DNA of 64,000 nt, taken from Advenella kashmirensis W13003. GTDB taxonomy: Bacteria > Pseudomonadota > Gammaproteobacteria > Burkholderiales > Burkholderiaceae_B. Below the pieces are notes generated by a model. The model was not told the DNA's origin and ran no database searches. It saw nothing but the letters and a program-made list of their open reading frames with translations. Location of the stretch: the NCBI RefSeq assembly GCF_000506985.1, contig NZ_KI650979.1, forward strand, positions 806,001 through 870,000. The letters are read 5' to 3'. A program made the translations under genes and the position numbers. Numbering within the stretch: the stretch's first letter is position 1; every line of letters starts with the position of its first letter. Shown piece after piece: positions 19,633 to 28,758 of this stretch.

Positions 19633-20792
19633 ACTCTTCCAGGGCCCGTGCAACACAGCTCGCTTCACTGGGCCGGCCCTCGTCCGGCTGGGCGAACACC
19701 CCCATCGTGAAAGGCAGTACCTATCTTTTCGACAATCTGGATCAATGGCGCAACGCAAGACAAAAGCGGGAAACAGAGCGCGTTCTCTCCTATGGCGCAC
19801 GCGGCAATGAAACCGTACATGCGCTTGAAGACGCTGTCACTGCAATCGAACACGGCTATCGGAGCCAGTTGTTTCCTACCGGGCTGGCTGCCATTGCCAC
19901 GACACTGCTCGCCTATCTGAAAGCGGGCGACCACGTACTTGTTTCGGAAGGCGTATATGATCCCGTACGTCGCTTATGCGAGACCCAATTGTCGGGCTAT
20001 GACATCACGCACAGTTATTTCAAACCGCAAGATCCCGATTGGCACCTGCAACTGCGGCCGGAAACACGCCTGGTCTATGTAGAATCTCCGGCGTCGTTGC
20101 TTTACGACATGTTCGACTTACCGGCAATTTCAACTGTATGCAGGGACCGAAACATACTTCTGTGCGCAGACAATACCTGGGGGGCTGGAATCTGCTATCA
20201 GCCACTCACCCTCGGTTGCGATATCTCGGTAACAGCAGCCACAAAATACCTTGGCGGACATTCCGATGTGGTGATGGGATCGGTCACGACCAATAAAGCC
20301 TGCTTTTCCGGGATCGAACAGGCCAGCATCAATCTAGGTCAGACTGTTTCAGCCGAAGATGCCTTCCTGGTGCTTCGAGGTATTCGCACACTGGATTTGC
20401 GGATGCAACGGCATGCCGGCAGCGCCCTGGATATCGCAAAGTGGCTCACATCTGTCAGGGCTGTGCATCGGGTGTTCCATCCGGCCCTGGAAGGAGATTC
20501 AAGCCACGATTTATGGAAGCGCGACGCCAGCGGGTCAAATGGACTATTAACCATCGAGTTCGATCCGTCACTGAGCACGCAGAAAATCGAAAACGCCATA
20601 GACAGCCTGCAACTGTTTGGTATTGGTTCCTCCTGGGGAGGATACGAGAGTCTCGTTCTTCCTGTTGATCCAGGGCGAACCCGTCTTCGGGACAGCAAAC
20701 GCGTTGGATACCTTCTGCGCCTGCATATTGGCCTGGAAGATCCGGACGATCTTATGCACGACCTGGCCACCATGTTCGACCAGTTGGTCTGA
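19629..20792 (+). CDS. PLP-dependent cystathionine beta-lyase-like C-S lyase
   Basis: 387 residues of the Cys/Met metabolism PLP family (MetC-like). The Schiff-base lysine is K206 in TAATKYLGGHSD. Upstream come YGARGNETVHALEDAV and LCADNTWGAGICYQP. It would cleave the C-S bond of cystathionine, cystine or a related compound to pyruvate, ammonia and a thiol or persulfide. The start is a TTG overlapping the dioxygenase stop, with GGAG about 8 bases upstream. The coupling suggests the two enzymes act on one substrate. Confidence 0.85.
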   Translation: MNSSRARATQLASLGRPSSGWANTPIVKGSTYLFDNLDQWRNARQKRETERVLSYGARGNETVHALEDAVTAIEHGYRSQLFPTGLAAIATTLLAYLKAGDHVLVSEGVYDPVRRLCETQLSGYDITHSYFKPQDPDWHLQLRPETRLVYVESPASLLYDMFDLPAISTVCRDRNILLCADNTWGAGICYQPLTLGCDISVTAATKYLGGHSDVVMGSVTTNKACFSGIEQASINLGQTVSAEDAFLVLRGIRTLDLRMQRHAGSALDIAKWLTSVRAVHRVFHPALEGDSSHDLWKRDASGSNGLLTIEFDPSLSTQKIENAIDSLQLFGIGSSWGGYESLVLPVDPGRTRLRDSKRVGYLLRLHIGLEDPDDLMHDLATMFDQLV

Positions 20793-20851
20793 TCTGCCGC
20801 CACCGCACGAGCGGCACACCACACTTCACAATTGCATAGCAAGGCGACACA

Positions 20852-22480
20852 TTGAAAACCGAATATATCGATGCACACGCATTAAAACAGCAGATCCATG
20901 ACGCAGAAGAAATAGCCATTCTGGATGTACGGGAACATGGCCAATATGGCGAGAATCACCTTTTTTTCGCCGTCTCTTTGCCTTACAGCGTGCTGGAACT
21001 GGAAATTGAAAGACTCATTCCCAGAAAAAGTACGCGCGTTGTTCTTTACGGTAACCGGCACGAAAGCGAAGTCATAACATCGGCCTGCATGGCAGCGTCC
21101 AGGATGGGCTATACAAATCTGAGTATCCTTCAGGACGGCATACAGGGCTGGCAGACCGAGGGCTACGCCACCTTCGCAGGGGTAAACCTGCCAAGCAAAA
21201 CATTCGGTGAGCTTGCCGAGCACGCCTACGACACGCCAAGAGTCACGGCGCTGGAACTGCACCAATGGCTAAATGACGATAGTCATAAAATCGTCGTGCT
21301 GGACGGGCGGCCCGTACCTGAGTACAAAAAAATGAATATTCCGGGATCCGTATGCTGCCCGAACGGCGAACTGGCCTTGCGCGCCGGTCAGTTGGCGCCC
21401 GATCCTGAAACCACAATTGTCATTAACTGTGCGGGCCGCACACGTAGTATTGTCGGGGCCCAGACGCTCATCAATCTGGGAATCCCCAACACCGTCTACG
21501 CTTTGGAAAACGGGACCCAGGGATGGTATCTGGCAGACCTGCAACTGGAACACCAGTCGGACCGGCTCTATCCTGGAGAGGTCAAAGACGAAGATCTGCC
21601 GATGTTGCGCGCACGCTCGGCCGCTGTCGCCAGACGCCACAACATCGGCACAGTGGACGCACCTCAGGTCTCGGAGTGGCTGTCTCAGGGTAATCGCTCT
21701 ACATTTCTGTGTGATATCCGCACGCCGGAAGAATATGCTCGGGACAAGCTGCCGACCATCGTGCAGCATACACCCGGCGGCCAGCTCATTCAGGCAACGG
21801 ATGAATATATCGGCGTACGGAAATCAAGACTTGTTCTGCTGGATTTCGACGGCATTCGGGCTCCAGTGACGGCAAGCTGGCTCAAGCAACAAGGCTGGGA
21901 AGTGTATTTGCTAAAAAATCCCGCCGCGCTTGAAGTGACACCTCGCCCCGGCAATCACAAGCCAGTCCTGCAACACACAACAACATTGACTCCGGCCGAT
22001 GTCTCCCGGTTTATCACCAATAACCCTGATGCAAAAATAATCGATACGCGCGCCAGTATGCAGTTTCGAAAATTACGGCTGAAAAACAGCGATTGGGCAA
22101 TACGCCCGACACTCGGCGCAGCGGCTCCTCAGAACAAGACAACAGCAGTCTTATTGATCGGGGAGAGCCAGGACAAACTTCAATTGCTCGCTGGTGATCT
22201 TGAACGCGCAGGACATACTGATATTTATCTCATATGTATGGACGCACTCTCCATCAGTCGCTGCGGCCTGCCTGTAAGCGATGAAGACGATGCCCTTGAA
22301 GACCACGCATGTATTGACTTCCTGTTTTTTGTGCACGACCGTCACCAGGGGAATAAGGAAGCCGCCAGAAAATATCTCGAATGGGAAACCAACCTCATTT
22401 CGCAGATTGATGAACAGGAACGCCAGACGTTTTCATTTGATGCAAACTTTACCGGAGCCAATAATGAAGAAACGAAATAG
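20852..22480 (+). CDS. Four-module rhodanese-like protein
   Basis: 542 residues made of four rhodanese modules (about 1-110, 125-235, 260-370 and 385-470) plus a C-terminal tail. Only module 2 has an active-site loop with cysteine: C193 in INCAGRTRS. The matching loops of the others read YGNRHESE, LDFDGIRA and LIGESQD, with no cysteine. It would accept persulfide sulfur in one module while the others are structural or regulatory. The start is a TTG at 20852 after AAGG. The tail overlaps the next gene by 17 bases. A role in handling sulfane sulfur released by the C-S lyase fits the context. Confidence 0.8.
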   Translation: MKTEYIDAHALKQQIHDAEEIAILDVREHGQYGENHLFFAVSLPYSVLELEIERLIPRKSTRVVLYGNRHESEVITSACMAASRMGYTNLSILQDGIQGWQTEGYATFAGVNLPSKTFGELAEHAYDTPRVTALELHQWLNDDSHKIVVLDGRPVPEYKKMNIPGSVCCPNGELALRAGQLAPDPETTIVINCAGRTRSIVGAQTLINLGIPNTVYALENGTQGWYLADLQLEHQSDRLYPGEVKDEDLPMLRARSAAVARRHNIGTVDAPQVSEWLSQGNRSTFLCDIRTPEEYARDKLPTIVQHTPGGQLIQATDEYIGVRKSRLVLLDFDGIRAPVTASWLKQQGWEVYLLKNPAALEVTPRPGNHKPVLQHTTTLTPADVSRFITNNPDAKIIDTRASMQFRKLRLKNSDWAIRPTLGAAAPQNKTTAVLLIGESQDKLQLLAGDLERAGHTDIYLICMDALSISRCGLPVSDEDDALEDHACIDFLFFVHDRHQGNKEAARKYLEWETNLISQIDEQERQTFSFDANFTGANNEETK

Positions 22481-23345
22481 CAACACGCTGCCAACCCGTT
22501 CTGCAAGCGCAAGCGCCGCGCTGCTCATAATTTCCATACTGGGTGCTACATGGAGCAGCTCAGCATATGCCAATCGCCTTGAGGATATCAAAAGCCGCGG
22601 AACGTTGATCTGCGCAACGCAGAATGCCAGTTCGCCCTATGGCTATCAGGATCCAAAAGAACGAAAATACGTGGGTTACGATGTCGATATCTGTCAGGCG
22701 ATCGCAAGCCACTTGGGCGTAAAGCTGCAACACAAACCCGTTTCGACGGAAGCGCGCATTCCGGAAGTAAAAATGGGCCGCGTGGATATTGTTGCAGGAT
22801 CAGTAGCATGGTTACCCAAAAGAGCACAGGAAGTGGATTTCAGCCTTCAGTATCTGCAGGGGAATATTAAAGTGCTGGTTAAAAAAGATTCAGGTATCAA
22901 AACACTGGCAGACCTGAAAGGCAAAAAAGTCTGCGCATCATCGGGATCCAGCTCCGCTGCTATCGCCCAAAAAGCGATCCCCGGAGCGGATATTCTCACG
23001 TACCAGAATATTTCACAGTGCTATTTGGGCCTGCAGAACGACAAGGTGCAAGCGATGAGCGCCGGAGAACTGGTGCTACTGCGCTTTTCGAACGACTCGC
23101 AAAAAACCGGTTCCCCTGCGGTATTGCTTGAACAGCCCACAGCAACAGAGCATATCGGCGTCATCATGAATAAAGGAGAGCCCGAGCTAAAAGGGGCAGT
23201 CAACGAGGCGCTCCAGGCAATGGATCAATCCGGTGAATTGGACAAGATATTCAATAAGTGGCTGGGTGCCGATTCAATTTATAAATTGACCCGTGAATTC
23301 AAAGTGGAGCCTGTTACCCAGACAGATAACGCGACAGCTCAATAG
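22464..23345 (+). CDS. Amino-acid ABC transporter substrate-binding protein
   Basis: 293 residues. The Sec signal peptide has a hydrophobic core at about 18-32 and a likely cleavage after SSSAYA. The SBP family 3 fold follows: LEDIKSRGTLICAT, GYDVDICQAIASHLG and LADLKGKKVCASSGSS. It captures a polar or sulfur-containing amino acid in the periplasm. I chose the ATG at 22464 because it begins the signal peptide after CCGGAG; the longer open frame overlaps the rhodanese gene. Permeases and ATPase follow. Confidence 0.9.
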   Translation: MKKRNSNTLPTRSASASAALLIISILGATWSSSAYANRLEDIKSRGTLICATQNASSPYGYQDPKERKYVGYDVDICQAIASHLGVKLQHKPVSTEARIPEVKMGRVDIVAGSVAWLPKRAQEVDFSLQYLQGNIKVLVKKDSGIKTLADLKGKKVCASSGSSSAAIAQKAIPGADILTYQNISQCYLGLQNDKVQAMSAGELVLLRFSNDSQKTGSPAVLLEQPTATEHIGVIMNKGEPELKGAVNEALQAMDQSGELDKIFNKWLGADSIYKLTREFKVEPVTQTDNATAQ

Positions 23346-23444
23346 CGCCCCCTTTCTTTTAATGGGTCAACAAACGCGTGCCAGCATCGCACGCATGCGA
23401 TCCCGCATACAGGAGATCCGGGGAACGTCGTTCCCCAGCTTGCC

Positions 23445-24140
23445 ATGAATTTCTCGCTTTCCTTGCTATCCGATCCCGAAACCGTTCATCTGCTTTTAAC
23501 CGGTATTTCAGTCACGTTGCGCCTTTTTATCGGGGCCCTTGCGTGCGGATTTGTGATCGCCCTGCTGTTGACGGCTGCCAATCTCATTCCATTCCGTCTG
23601 GTGCGAGCGCTTATCAGCCTGTATGTGGAGTATCACAGAAATGTGCCGACCGTTGTGCAGATCATGGTTTGGTACTTCGGTATGCCGGAAATCCTGCCAA
23701 AGGCACTCAAATTATGGATCAACCAGGGCAATTCCGAATTTTCCTTTGCCCTGATCGCACTATCACTGAATGTCAGTGCCTATTATTACGAAGATATCCG
23801 CTCCGGTATCAAAGCAATCGCAGGCACCCAACTGGAGGCGGCAAGAGCGGTGGGCCTCAGTTCGATGCAGGCGCTGCGCTGTGTCGTGCTCCCACAGGCC
23901 GTACGCATCGCCGTTCCGCCGATTATCAATCGCTCCCTGATTCTGTTCAAAGACACCAGTCTGGCCATGGTGATCGGGGTGACCGAATTGACCTATCAAG
24001 TCAAGCGTATCGAGAACATTACCTTCCAGACGTTCCAGATCTTCATGATATCGACCTTTCTGTATCTCGTGATATCGCTGATGATTGCGCTGCTGGGTGC
24101 ACAGGTGGCCCGTCGCTACCCCGCAAACTTCAAAAGATAG
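23445..24140 (+). CDS. Amino-acid ABC transporter permease 1
   Basis: 231 residues of the His/Glu/Gln permease family with several transmembrane helices. The cytoplasmic EAA loop that contacts the ATPase reads LEAARAVGLSSMQALRCVVL PQA (split for length). N-terminal helices include TGISVTLRLFIGALACGFVI. It is paired with the second permease gene 12 bases downstream. A 310-codon frame overlapping it is a shadow. Confidence 0.9.
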   Translation: MNFSLSLLSDPETVHLLLTGISVTLRLFIGALACGFVIALLLTAANLIPFRLVRALISLYVEYHRNVPTVVQIMVWYFGMPEILPKALKLWINQGNSEFSFALIALSLNVSAYYYEDIRSGIKAIAGTQLEAARAVGLSSMQALRCVVLPQAVRIAVPPIINRSLILFKDTSLAMVIGVTELTYQVKRIENITFQTFQIFMISTFLYLVISLMIALLGAQVARRYPANFKR

Positions 24141-24152
24141 AAGGACATCAAC

Positions 24153-24848
24153 ATGTACGACTTCATCTCAACCTACGGCATGATGTTTCTGGTCGGCTCA
24201 TGGCCCGGCGGCCCCATTGGCGGGTTTGCAGGCACACTGATCCTTGCGGCGCTCAGCCTGACAGCGGCCTTCCCGATCGCCATGCTCATTGGTACAGGCA
24301 GAACCAGTGAAATAGGCACTATCCGGCATCTTTCCACCATCTGGGTGTATGTGTTTCGCTCCATCCCTCTCATCATGATCATCTTCTGGGCCTATTTCCT
24401 GTTGCCCACGATTATGAAAACGGAAATACCGCCGTTCTGGACAGCAGTCGCTGCAATTGTGATTTATGAATCGGCTTTTCTGGCAGAAATCATACGGGGC
24501 GGCCTGCAGTCATTGCCTGCCGGACAGGTGGAAGCAGCGCGTGCCATGGGGTTAGGGTATTTCCAGACCCTGTTCACTATCCAGTTGCCGCAAGCGCTGA
24601 GCAATATGATTCCGTCTCTGCTGAATCAATTTGTGTCAACGATCAAAGCCACTTCCATCGTCTACATTATTGGCGTCAACGAAGCGGCATTCTCGGCGCA
24701 ACAGATCAACAGCATCGAATTGACAGGAACCTTACGCACGTATCTCGTGCTGGCGATGTTCTATTTTTTCATATGTGCACTCCTGTCCAGATTGGCAAAA
24801 ATACTGGAAGCACATCTGACCGCAAAACGCATGGGCCAAGCGGCCTGA
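24153..24848 (+). CDS. Amino-acid ABC transporter permease 2
   Basis: 231 residues, second transmembrane subunit of the importer. The EAA loop is VEAARAMGLGYFQTLFTIQL and the C-terminal helix is TYLVLAMFYFFICALLSRL. It would form the heterodimeric channel with permease 1. An AGAAGGACA ribosome site precedes the ATG. Confidence 0.9.
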   Translation: MYDFISTYGMMFLVGSWPGGPIGGFAGTLILAALSLTAAFPIAMLIGTGRTSEIGTIRHLSTIWVYVFRSIPLIMIIFWAYFLLPTIMKTEIPPFWTAVAAIVIYESAFLAEIIRGGLQSLPAGQVEAARAMGLGYFQTLFTIQLPQALSNMIPSLLNQFVSTIKATSIVYIIGVNEAAFSAQQINSIELTGTLRTYLVLAMFYFFICALLSRLAKILEAHLTAKRMGQAA

Positions 24849-24872
24849 CGCCAACATCATAAGGAGACGACA

Positions 24873-25598
24873 ATGATCAAATTTGAAAACGTGAACAAAT
24901 GGTATAAAACCTACCATGCCTTGAGAGATATCAATGGTGAAGTGAGCACCGGGGAGGTCGTGGTGGTTTGTGGCCCGTCAGGATCCGGCAAGTCCACCAT
25001 GATCCGGACCATCAACAAACTTGAAGATATCGCCAGCGGCACCATACGCGTGCAAGGCCAGTGCATCAACGACAAGCATGTCAATATTAATCAATTGCGT
25101 GCCGGAATCGGCTTTGTATTCCAGCATTTCAATCTTTTCCCGCATTTATCGGTGAAAGACAATGTCGCATTATCTCCCATCAAAGTCGCCGGGCAATCAA
25201 AAGCACAAGCCTATGAAATGGCAGACGAACTATTAGAGAAAGTCGGTCTTTATGCAAAAAAAGACGACATGCCCGCTAATCTTTCCGGCGGACAGCAGCA
25301 ACGCGTAGCGATTGCCCGCGCTCTCGCGCAACAGCCTCCCGTCATTCTTTTTGACGAACCGACCAGCGCGCTTGATCCGGAAATGGTGGGCGAGGTGCTG
25401 AACGTGATGAAAAAGCTGGCCGCCGACGGCATGACGATGATTTGCGTGACTCATGAGATGAATTTCGCCCGTGAAGTTGCTGATCGTATCTGGTTCATGG
25501 ATCAGGGGAAACTACTGGAAGACACCACTTCAAATGCCTTCTTTACGCAAGCCACGCATGAGCGTGCCCGAAAATTTCTGGCCGACATTATTCACTGA
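24873..25598 (+). CDS. Amino-acid ABC transporter ATP-binding protein
   Basis: 241 residues of the GlnQ/HisP type. Walker [10 protein letters not shown] (about 34-42), signature [15 protein letters not shown] and Walker [16 protein letters not shown], with the switch histidine in CVTHEMNFA. It powers the importer encoded by the three preceding genes. The start follows AAGGAGACGACA. It is the last gene of the sulfur cluster and faces a convergent LysR gene. Confidence 0.95.
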   Translation: MIKFENVNKWYKTYHALRDINGEVSTGEVVVVCGPSGSGKSTMIRTINKLEDIASGTIRVQGQCINDKHVNINQLRAGIGFVFQHFNLFPHLSVKDNVALSPIKVAGQSKAQAYEMADELLEKVGLYAKKDDMPANLSGGQQQRVAIARALAQQPPVILFDEPTSALDPEMVGEVLNVMKKLAADGMTMICVTHEMNFAREVADRIWFMDQGKLLEDTTSNAFFTQATHERARKFLADIIH

Positions 25599-25638
25599 AG
25601 CCAAGAACCGACGCTACCGCCATGCATCAGTGAAGGCG

Positions 25639-25670
25639 GGCTCCAGCTATTCCCCTGCAAAGCTGGAGCC
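25639..25670. terminator. Hairpin between convergent genes
   Basis: Perfect 9-base arms GGCTCCAGC (25639-25647) and GCTGGAGCC (25662-25670) lie between the ABC ATPase gene and the convergent LysR gene, overlapping the last LysR codons. No run of T follows on either strand, so intrinsic termination is uncertain. Confidence 0.4.
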
Positions 25671-26582
25671 GTAACTGCGCACCAGCAACTCCTGGCTCTC
25701 GTTGATGGTCTTTTTCAATTCCTCTACAAAATCATTTGCAACCAGGGAACGCGAGGCGCCCGCCGGGCGGATAAGCAGCGTCTTCAGACTGATGTATGGC
25801 CGCAGCGGTCTGGCGACAAGACCGGGAAAAGTAAGCGATGTCAATAGAAACGGCTCCACCAGCGCAATGCCCGCGCCGTAGTACGACATCATGATACCGG
25901 TTAGCGACAGGCTGACCTGCACCGCCACGACGGGCGCCACCCCGGCATCGGCCAACGCCCTGTCCACATACCCGCGAAGCACGGCCTGGGGCAAATAGGT
26001 AATGATCGGATACGGCGCCAGATCCTTTAAATCGATTTCGTCATATTTGGCCAGCGGATGCGATTCCGGCAGCACGCAGGCGATAGCCGAATCGACCAGA
26101 ACTTCGGCTTCAACGGCCTTGCTCAGCGACTCAAAATTGTAGGCCAGACCCAGCTCCGCTTCCCCGTACGCAACACGCTCCGCCACCTGAGGCGATGTCA
26201 ATGACTGCAACGCGACCTGCACTGAAGGGCGGGTCGCAAGAAACGTCGCCACCGCCTTGGTCAGGTAGCCATTCGCAATGGGAAAGGCTGCGGCAAGGGA
26301 AAGATTTCCCAGCCGCCCTCCTGCAAGATCCTGCACCTGCCTGTCGATTGCGTCCAGGCGCCCAAACACAGAAGCAACATCCGGGAACAACGCTTTGGCC
26401 TCGGGCGTTGGCGTCAAGCGGCCGCCGGTTCTTTCAAACAGCTGGATTTTCATCCGTGATTCCGCCTGTTTGAGCATCTCGCTGACCGCGGGTTGCGAAA
26501 TATGCAGTGACCGCGCGGCAGCCGTGATCGAGCCGGAACGCATAATGGCATGAAACACTTCAAGGTATCGAAGATTGATCAT
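25647..26582 (-). CDS. LysR-family transcriptional regulator
   Basis: 311 residues from the ATG at 26580-26582 (MINLRYLEVFHAIMRSG). The frame is open 14 codons further. The helix-turn-helix AARSLHISQPAVSEMLKQAE is followed by IQLFERTGGRLTPTPEA. The effector domain contains LSLAAAFPIANGYL. It is divergent from the Bug, dehydrogenase and aldolase operon, which it probably controls; a T-N11-A type box lies in the gap. The ligand is probably the transported acid, by inference. Confidence 0.87.
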   Translation of the reverse strand: MINLRYLEVFHAIMRSGSITAAARSLHISQPAVSEMLKQAESRMKIQLFERTGGRLTPTPEAKALFPDVASVFGRLDAIDRQVQDLAGGRLGNLSLAAAFPIANGYLTKAVATFLATRPSVQVALQSLTSPQVAERVAYGEAELGLAYNFESLSKAVEAEVLVDSAIACVLPESHPLAKYDEIDLKDLAPYPIITYLPQAVLRGYVDRALADAGVAPVVAVQVSLSLTGIMMSYYGAGIALVEPFLLTSLTFPGLVARPLRPYISLKTLLIRPAGASRSLVANDFVEELKKTINESQELLVRSYGSSFAGE

Positions 26583-26621
26583 AAAAAGGTCTCTGTACGA
26601 TCCAGGCGCCGACGCCGAAGC

Positions 26622-26638
26622 CATAAGTATAGGTTATG
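26622..26638. promoter_or_regulatory. LysR-type T-N11-A box
   Basis: CATAA (26622-26626) and TTATG (26634-26638) form an inverted repeat with 7 bases between. It contains T-N11-A, the LysR recognition pattern. It lies between the divergent LysR gene (start 26582) and the Bug gene (start 26747). Confidence 0.45.
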
Positions 26639-26746
26639 TCGCAGCCCCAAAAAACGATTTGATCCCTATTACCCCGACATCCATAATGCAGTCAACAAAC
26701 AATCATCGTCATGCATGACGCAAAACAAGATGGAACAGGAGACAAC

Positions 26747-27754
26747 ATGAACCCATCGCACGCAGCCGCATGGCTGCGCACCAGCATCGCCTGCATCGCC
26801 GGCCTTGCCGCTACCTTCGCCATCGCCGGCAGCCAGGCCCATGCAAACCCCGATTCGTATCCCGAAAGGCCGGTAAGAATCATTGTCGGATATGGCCCCG
26901 GCGGGACCGGTGATCTGACAATCCGCATCATCGCGCAAAAGCTGACAGAATCACTGGGACAGCCGTTCGTAGTTGAAAACAAGCCGGGCGCGGGCGGCAT
27001 CGTGGCATCGCAAACCGCGCAACAGGCCAAGCCAGACGGGTATACGCTCAATTTTATAGCGGCGGGCAACTTCGCCATGACGCCGTCTCTTTTCCGTTCG
27101 CTACCCTTTGATCCGATCAAAGACTTCGACATGGTTTCGCTGATCGGAAACTTTGGCTTTGCGTTGATCGTCAATGGCAAATCCGACATGCGGACGCTTG
27201 CAGACATCATCGGACAGGCAAAGAAAAAACAGAAAGATTTTTTTGTTGCAACCGTCTCTGTAGGCAGCGCCCAATACCTGTCCGCCCAAATATTCAAATC
27301 CATGACCGGTGTCAACATGAATGTTGTTCCCTACAAATCGTCCGCCGACGTCATCAGGGCTGTGCGTGCCGGTGACGTGGACGCGGCCTTCGAAACCATC
27401 GCCCCTGTGCTGCCTCATGTGACCTCTGGAGAACTCAGGGCTGTCGCGGTGTCCGAAGCAACCCGCTTCGCGGGACTCCCGAACGTGCCGACCCTCAAAG
27501 AAGCCGGTCTGCAGGACTATGCCGTATCTGCATGGAACGGCCTGGCTGCCCCTCACGGCACGGACCCGGCAATCATCGCCAAATTGAATGCGGCAATCGG
27601 CAAGGCAGTTGCAATGGAAGATACCAAAGCAAAATTCCAGGCGCTCGGCGTCACGGCCAAAGCGAACACACCCGACGAGATGACCGCGCTCCTGAAAAAG
27701 GACACTGCATGGTGGAAAACCGTCATCGAACAAGCCGGCATTCAAAAACAGTAA
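26747..27754 (+). CDS. TTT-family periplasmic receptor (Bug/TctC)
   Basis: 335 residues. The signal peptide ends near SQAHA, and the mature protein opens NPDSYPERPVRIIVGYGPGG. Other Bug signatures are VVENKPGAGG and KPDGYTL. It binds a carboxylate in the periplasm for a TctAB-type carrier, which is not encoded in the window. AGGAGACAAC precedes the ATG. It is the first gene of an operon with a hydroxyacid dehydrogenase, an aldolase and a lactonase, so the ligand is probably a hydroxy or oxo acid. Confidence 0.9.
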   Translation: MNPSHAAAWLRTSIACIAGLAATFAIAGSQAHANPDSYPERPVRIIVGYGPGGTGDLTIRIIAQKLTESLGQPFVVENKPGAGGIVASQTAQQAKPDGYTLNFIAAGNFAMTPSLFRSLPFDPIKDFDMVSLIGNFGFALIVNGKSDMRTLADIIGQAKKKQKDFFVATVSVGSAQYLSAQIFKSMTGVNMNVVPYKSSADVIRAVRAGDVDAAFETIAPVLPHVTSGELRAVAVSEATRFAGLPNVPTLKEAGLQDYAVSAWNGLAAPHGTDPAIIAKLNAAIGKAVAMEDTKAKFQALGVTAKANTPDEMTALLKKDTAWWKTVIEQAGIQKQ

Positions 27755-27782
27755 TTCAACACCTTCCCAACCGATATTGCAT

Positions 27783-28718
27783 ATGAAAAAAATCTACATA
27801 CTCGACGCCTTCCACGAAGCCGGCGTCAATCTTGCCAAAGAACATGCGCAGGTCGTCTGCTGGCCGGACCCGGCGATCGCCAGCTGGCCGGACGATGCCG
27901 ATGGCGTCATGGTCCGCATGACACCCATTACCGGGCAGGACCTTGCCCGGGCAAAAAAGGTCAAAGTGATTTGCAAACAAGGTGTGGGCGTCGACACGAT
28001 CGATCTGGAAGCGGCACGACTGCACGCTATTCCGGTTTGCCGGACCCCCGGTGTCAATAGCGAGGCCGTGGCGGAACTGGCTTTTTCACTGGCACTGAGC
28101 GTGACTCGACGCATATGCCGCTTCGACCGAATGCTGCGGGCCGGCCAAGAGATCGTGCGCCCCCAGCACCTGGGCCTGGAGATGGCAGGCAAGACCGTAG
28201 GGCTGATCGGCATGGGCAATATCAGCACCCGCGTTGCCCGCAAATGGATAGGGGCATTTGACGCAAAGATTATTTGCCATGACCCCTATGCCCCTGAAAA
28301 CGCCTGGCAGGACATCCCGCATCAACGCGTTGACTCTCTGGACGCGGTACTGACGCAGGCGGATGTCGTCTCCCTGCATCTGCCCCTGACAACGGAAAGT
28401 CGCCACATGATCGGCCGCAAGCAGTTGGAAAGCATGAAACCCGACGCGGTGATTGTGAACACTTCGCGAGGCGGCATCATCGATGAACAGGCGCTCTACG
28501 AAGTCATGCGCGCCGGCCATCTGTTCGGCGCAGGGCTGGACGTGTTCGAGCAGGAGCCGCCGCCCGCCGATCACCCCCTGCTTTCGCTCCCAAATGTCGT
28601 CGCTACGCCGCACGCGGCAGGCGGCACCCGGGAAACACAGCAGAAGAGCGCATTGCAGGTTGCCCAGCAGGTCATTGATGTGCTGGCCGGGCACCCGCCT
28701 GCCAACCAGGTCAACTGA
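27783..28718 (+). CDS. D-isomer-specific 2-hydroxyacid dehydrogenase
   Basis: 311 residues. The NAD-binding motif is LIGMGNISTR (about 141-150), with serine in place of the usual last glycine. The catalytic triad is R229 (TSRGG), E258 (FEQEPP) and H277 (TPHAAG). It interconverts a 2-hydroxy acid and a 2-oxo acid. It sits between the Bug receptor and the aldolase, so it may make the oxo-acid substrate for the aldolase. The start is the ATG at 27783; a TTG lies two codons upstream. Confidence 0.88.
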   Translation: MKKIYILDAFHEAGVNLAKEHAQVVCWPDPAIASWPDDADGVMVRMTPITGQDLARAKKVKVICKQGVGVDTIDLEAARLHAIPVCRTPGVNSEAVAELAFSLALSVTRRICRFDRMLRAGQEIVRPQHLGLEMAGKTVGLIGMGNISTRVARKWIGAFDAKIICHDPYAPENAWQDIPHQRVDSLDAVLTQADVVSLHLPLTTESRHMIGRKQLESMKPDAVIVNTSRGGIIDEQALYEVMRAGHLFGAGLDVFEQEPPPADHPLLSLPNVVATPHAAGGTRETQQKSALQVAQQVIDVLAGHPPANQVN

Positions 28719-28758
28719 CATAACGTTTCGACAATCCCCTTAAGCATCAGGAAACACA

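Noticed and set aside
23378-24310. 310-codon plus-strand open frame
   Set aside because: It overlaps the two permease genes in another frame; the permeases have the EAA loop and membrane helices, this frame has neither.
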